Source: Prevotellaceae bacterium
GTDB taxonomy: Bacteria; Bacteroidota; Bacteroidia; Bacteroidales; Bacteroidaceae
Direction: 5' to 3'
Length of the DNA stretch: 64,000 nucleotides
Assembly: GCA_028723455.1 (NCBI GenBank)
Contig: JAQYEW010000073.1
Span: forward strand, 1-64,000
The translations under genes and the position numbers were made by a program. The notes below the pieces were generated by a model. It was not told the DNA's origin. It ran no database searches and saw nothing but the letters and a program-made list of their open reading frames with translations. This document shows positions 62,639 through 64,000 of this stretch, in pieces (positions within the stretch are counted from its first letter, which is position 1; each line of letters opens with the position of its first letter).

Positions 62639-63616
62639 ATGCAACTTACAAGCAAGGAAATCCAGAAACTCATCAGACAGCGTATCCAGGACATGCCCTT
62701 CGAACGCAAGCCGCAGAGCCTCTACGCCCCCGTCCGGTATGTACTCTCTTTGGGTGGCAAACGCGTGCGACCCACACTCATGCTTATGGCCTATAATATG
62801 TATAAGGACCGGCCCGAGGACATCATGTCCGCCGCCATAGGCTTGGAAACCTACCATAACTATACCCTCCTGCACGACGACCTGATGGACAATGCGCCCG
62901 TGCGCCGCGGAAACCCCACAGTGCATGTAAAGTGGAGCCCAAATGCCGCCATCCTCAGCGGCGACAGTATGCTCGTCATGGCCTATCAATATATCGGCCG
63001 GTGCGCTCCCGCATATCTTCCTCAGGTGCTGAATTTGTTCACTACGACGGCACTTGAGATTGGCGAGGGGCAGCAATACGACATGGAGTTTGAAACTCGT
63101 AGCGATGTGCGCGAAGAGGAATATCTGGAGATGATACGCCTCAAGACCAGTGTGCTGCTGGCCTGTGCGCTTAAGATGGGAGCCTTGCTGGCCGACGCGC
63201 CCGCACAGGATGCAGACCTCCTCTATTGCTTCGGCGAGCAGATTGGTCTGGCATTCCAGTTGCAGGATGATTACTTGGATTGCTATGGCGATTTCGAGAC
63301 CTTCGGCAAGCGCATCGGTGGCGATATCCTGTCGAACAAGAAGACGTATATGCTGATCAACGCCCTGCAACTGGCCGGCGAGGTGCAGCGCAAGGAACTT
63401 ATCAGCTGGATTGAAGCCAAGGATTTCGACGCGCAGGAGAAGATAGACCGCGTAACAGCCCTATATACGGAGATAGGTATTCCCCAGTTGGTACAGCAAC
63501 GCATCAACGAATGTTATGACCGTGCGGAAACGGCTTTGCGTGCCGTGCGCTTGCCCGAGGAGCGCAAGCAGGTGCTCCTAAGCTTTGCCCGTGATATGCT
63601 CAACCGCCAGTCATGA
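62639..63616 (+). CDS. Polyprenyl (farnesyl/geranylgeranyl-type) diphosphate synthase
   Basis: A 325-aa trans-prenyltransferase. GGKRVRPTL, the first aspartate motif LLHDDLMDNAPVRRG (DDxxD), KTSVLLACALKMG and the second motif LQDDYLDCYG are in order. Product length is set by residues before the first motif, here YHNYTLLHDD, with aromatic Tyr and His, which points to a short product such as farnesyl diphosphate, though this is an inference. It works downstream of IspH (58991) in isoprenoid synthesis. Its stop overlaps the tatD start (ATGA). Confidence 0.92.
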   Translation: MQLTSKEIQKLIRQRIQDMPFERKPQSLYAPVRYVLSLGGKRVRPTLMLMAYNMYKDRPEDIMSAAIGLETYHNYTLLHDDLMDNAPVRRGNPTVHVKWSPNAAILSGDSMLVMAYQYIGRCAPAYLPQVLNLFTTTALEIGEGQQYDMEFETRSDVREEEYLEMIRLKTSVLLACALKMGALLADAPAQDADLLYCFGEQIGLAFQLQDDYLDCYGDFETFGKRIGGDILSNKKTYMLINALQLAGEVQRKELISWIEAKDFDAQEKIDRVTALYTEIGIPQLVQQRINECYDRAETALRAVRLPEERKQVLLSFARDMLNRQS

Positions 63617-64000
63617 TAGACACGCACAGCCACCTTTACGCTCCCGAGTTTGACGCAGACCGCTCCGAAATGCTATCGCGTGCCCGCGAAGCAGGTGTCA
63701 GCCATATCCTGTTGCCCAACATCAACCAGGACTCCATCGCTCCGATGTTACAGCTGTGCCAGGATGCTCCGGGATATTGCTTCCCCATGATGGGCTTGCA
63801 TCCCGAGGATGTGCGCGAGGATTATGCCGAGGTGCTCACCCGCATGCGTGCCCGATTGGAGGAAAAGACTCATCCCTACGTGGCTGTGGGCGAGGTGGGG
63901 CTGGACTTCTATTGGGATACTACCTACGCCCAAGAGCAGATTGTGGCTTTCCGTGAACAGGTGGCATGGGCGTTGGAATTTGCTTTGCCCCTTGTGATTC
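63613..64000 (+). CDS. tatD: TatD family metal-dependent hydrolase, cut by window end
   Basis: The first 129 codons of a TIM-barrel nuclease/hydrolase. MIDTHSHLYAPEF carries the first metal ligands (HxH), and PYVAVGEVGLDFYWDTTYAQEQIVAFREQ carries the conserved Glu. TatD proteins act as 3'-5' DNases or D-aminoacyl-tRNA-type hydrolases in different studies. The ATG is coupled to the polyprenyl synthase stop (ATGA at 63613-63616). The 3' end lies beyond base 64000. Confidence 0.93.
   Translation, partial: MIDTHSHLYAPEFDADRSEMLSRAREAGVSHILLPNINQDSIAPMLQLCQDAPGYCFPMMGLHPEDVREDYAEVLTRMRARLEEKTHPYVAVGEVGLDFYWDTTYAQEQIVAFREQVAWALEFALPLVI

Overview
The window is chromosomal DNA of a Bacteroidales bacterium, most likely in or near Prevotellaceae. 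The evidence is a set of promoters of the Bacteroidetes type (TTTG or TTG, 18-21 nt, then TAnnTTTG), SusB-like GH97 and GH43 enzymes, many TonB-dependent outer-membrane barrels, a PorQ-type IX secretion protein with secreted proteins carrying a matching C-terminal tag, and family versions typical of the phylum (ParC, infB, 2-oxoacid:ferredoxin oxidoreductase). No rRNA, CRISPR array, transposase or phage gene is visible. Most of the window is ordinary core genome.

Layout. 1-16 kb (minus strand): two unknown secreted proteins, a GH97 glycosidase, rnhB, a lipoprotein, sufS-sufD-sufC-sufB, a CvpA-like protein, infB, nusA and rimP. From rimP to sufS the genes are tightly packed behind one recognisable promoter. 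14.3-17.1 kb: a 40-codon membrane ORF, an S41/PDZ protease and a PfkB-family kinase. 17.1-17.9 kb: twin tRNA-Asn genes and a structured non-coding stretch. 17.8-29.5 kb: a DUF3316 protein, parC, glyS, an FKBP lipoprotein, cdsA-ftsH-rsfS, tRNA-Gln, a GH43 protein and aroB. 29.6-43.9 kb: a large outer-membrane barrel, pyrH-birA, tadA, a Zn/Cd-type P1B ATPase, the four-subunit 2-oxoacid:ferredoxin oxidoreductase, and GT2-radC-DUF59-lpxH facing pncB.

44-62 kb is the accessory-looking part. A DUF362 protein is followed by two tandem TonB-dependent receptors (44.0-48.6 kb). After rsgA-frr comes a tight operon of a VTC-type polyphosphate polymerase domain, DUF4956, a DUF2490 barrel, a small tagged secreted protein and a Cthe_2159-like beta-helix protein (50.3-54.3 kb). 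This is a recurrent domain association without a settled function and is the best candidate here for an under-described system. Next is an AT-richer islet (about 55.2-58.9 kb): a 951-aa outer-membrane barrel preceded by a frameshifted, N-terminally truncated radical SAM/SPASM maturase that still has a consensus promoter. The islet is flanked by related intergenic sequence, including an inverted, decayed copy of the C-terminal tag of the gene at 54443-55180. I read it as the remains of a natural-product maturation locus. The window closes with ispH-cmk-porQ, tonB, a polyprenyl synthase and a truncated tatD.

Two sequence-level patterns cut across the window. The first is a family of intergenic palindromes (891-957, 17654-17702, 58898-58965) that share end and loop motifs but have unrelated, self-complementary stems. 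The second is a group of genes (S41 protease, tadA, rsfS, aroB) whose -7 element sits only 5-8 nt before the ATG, predicting leaderless or nearly leaderless mRNAs.
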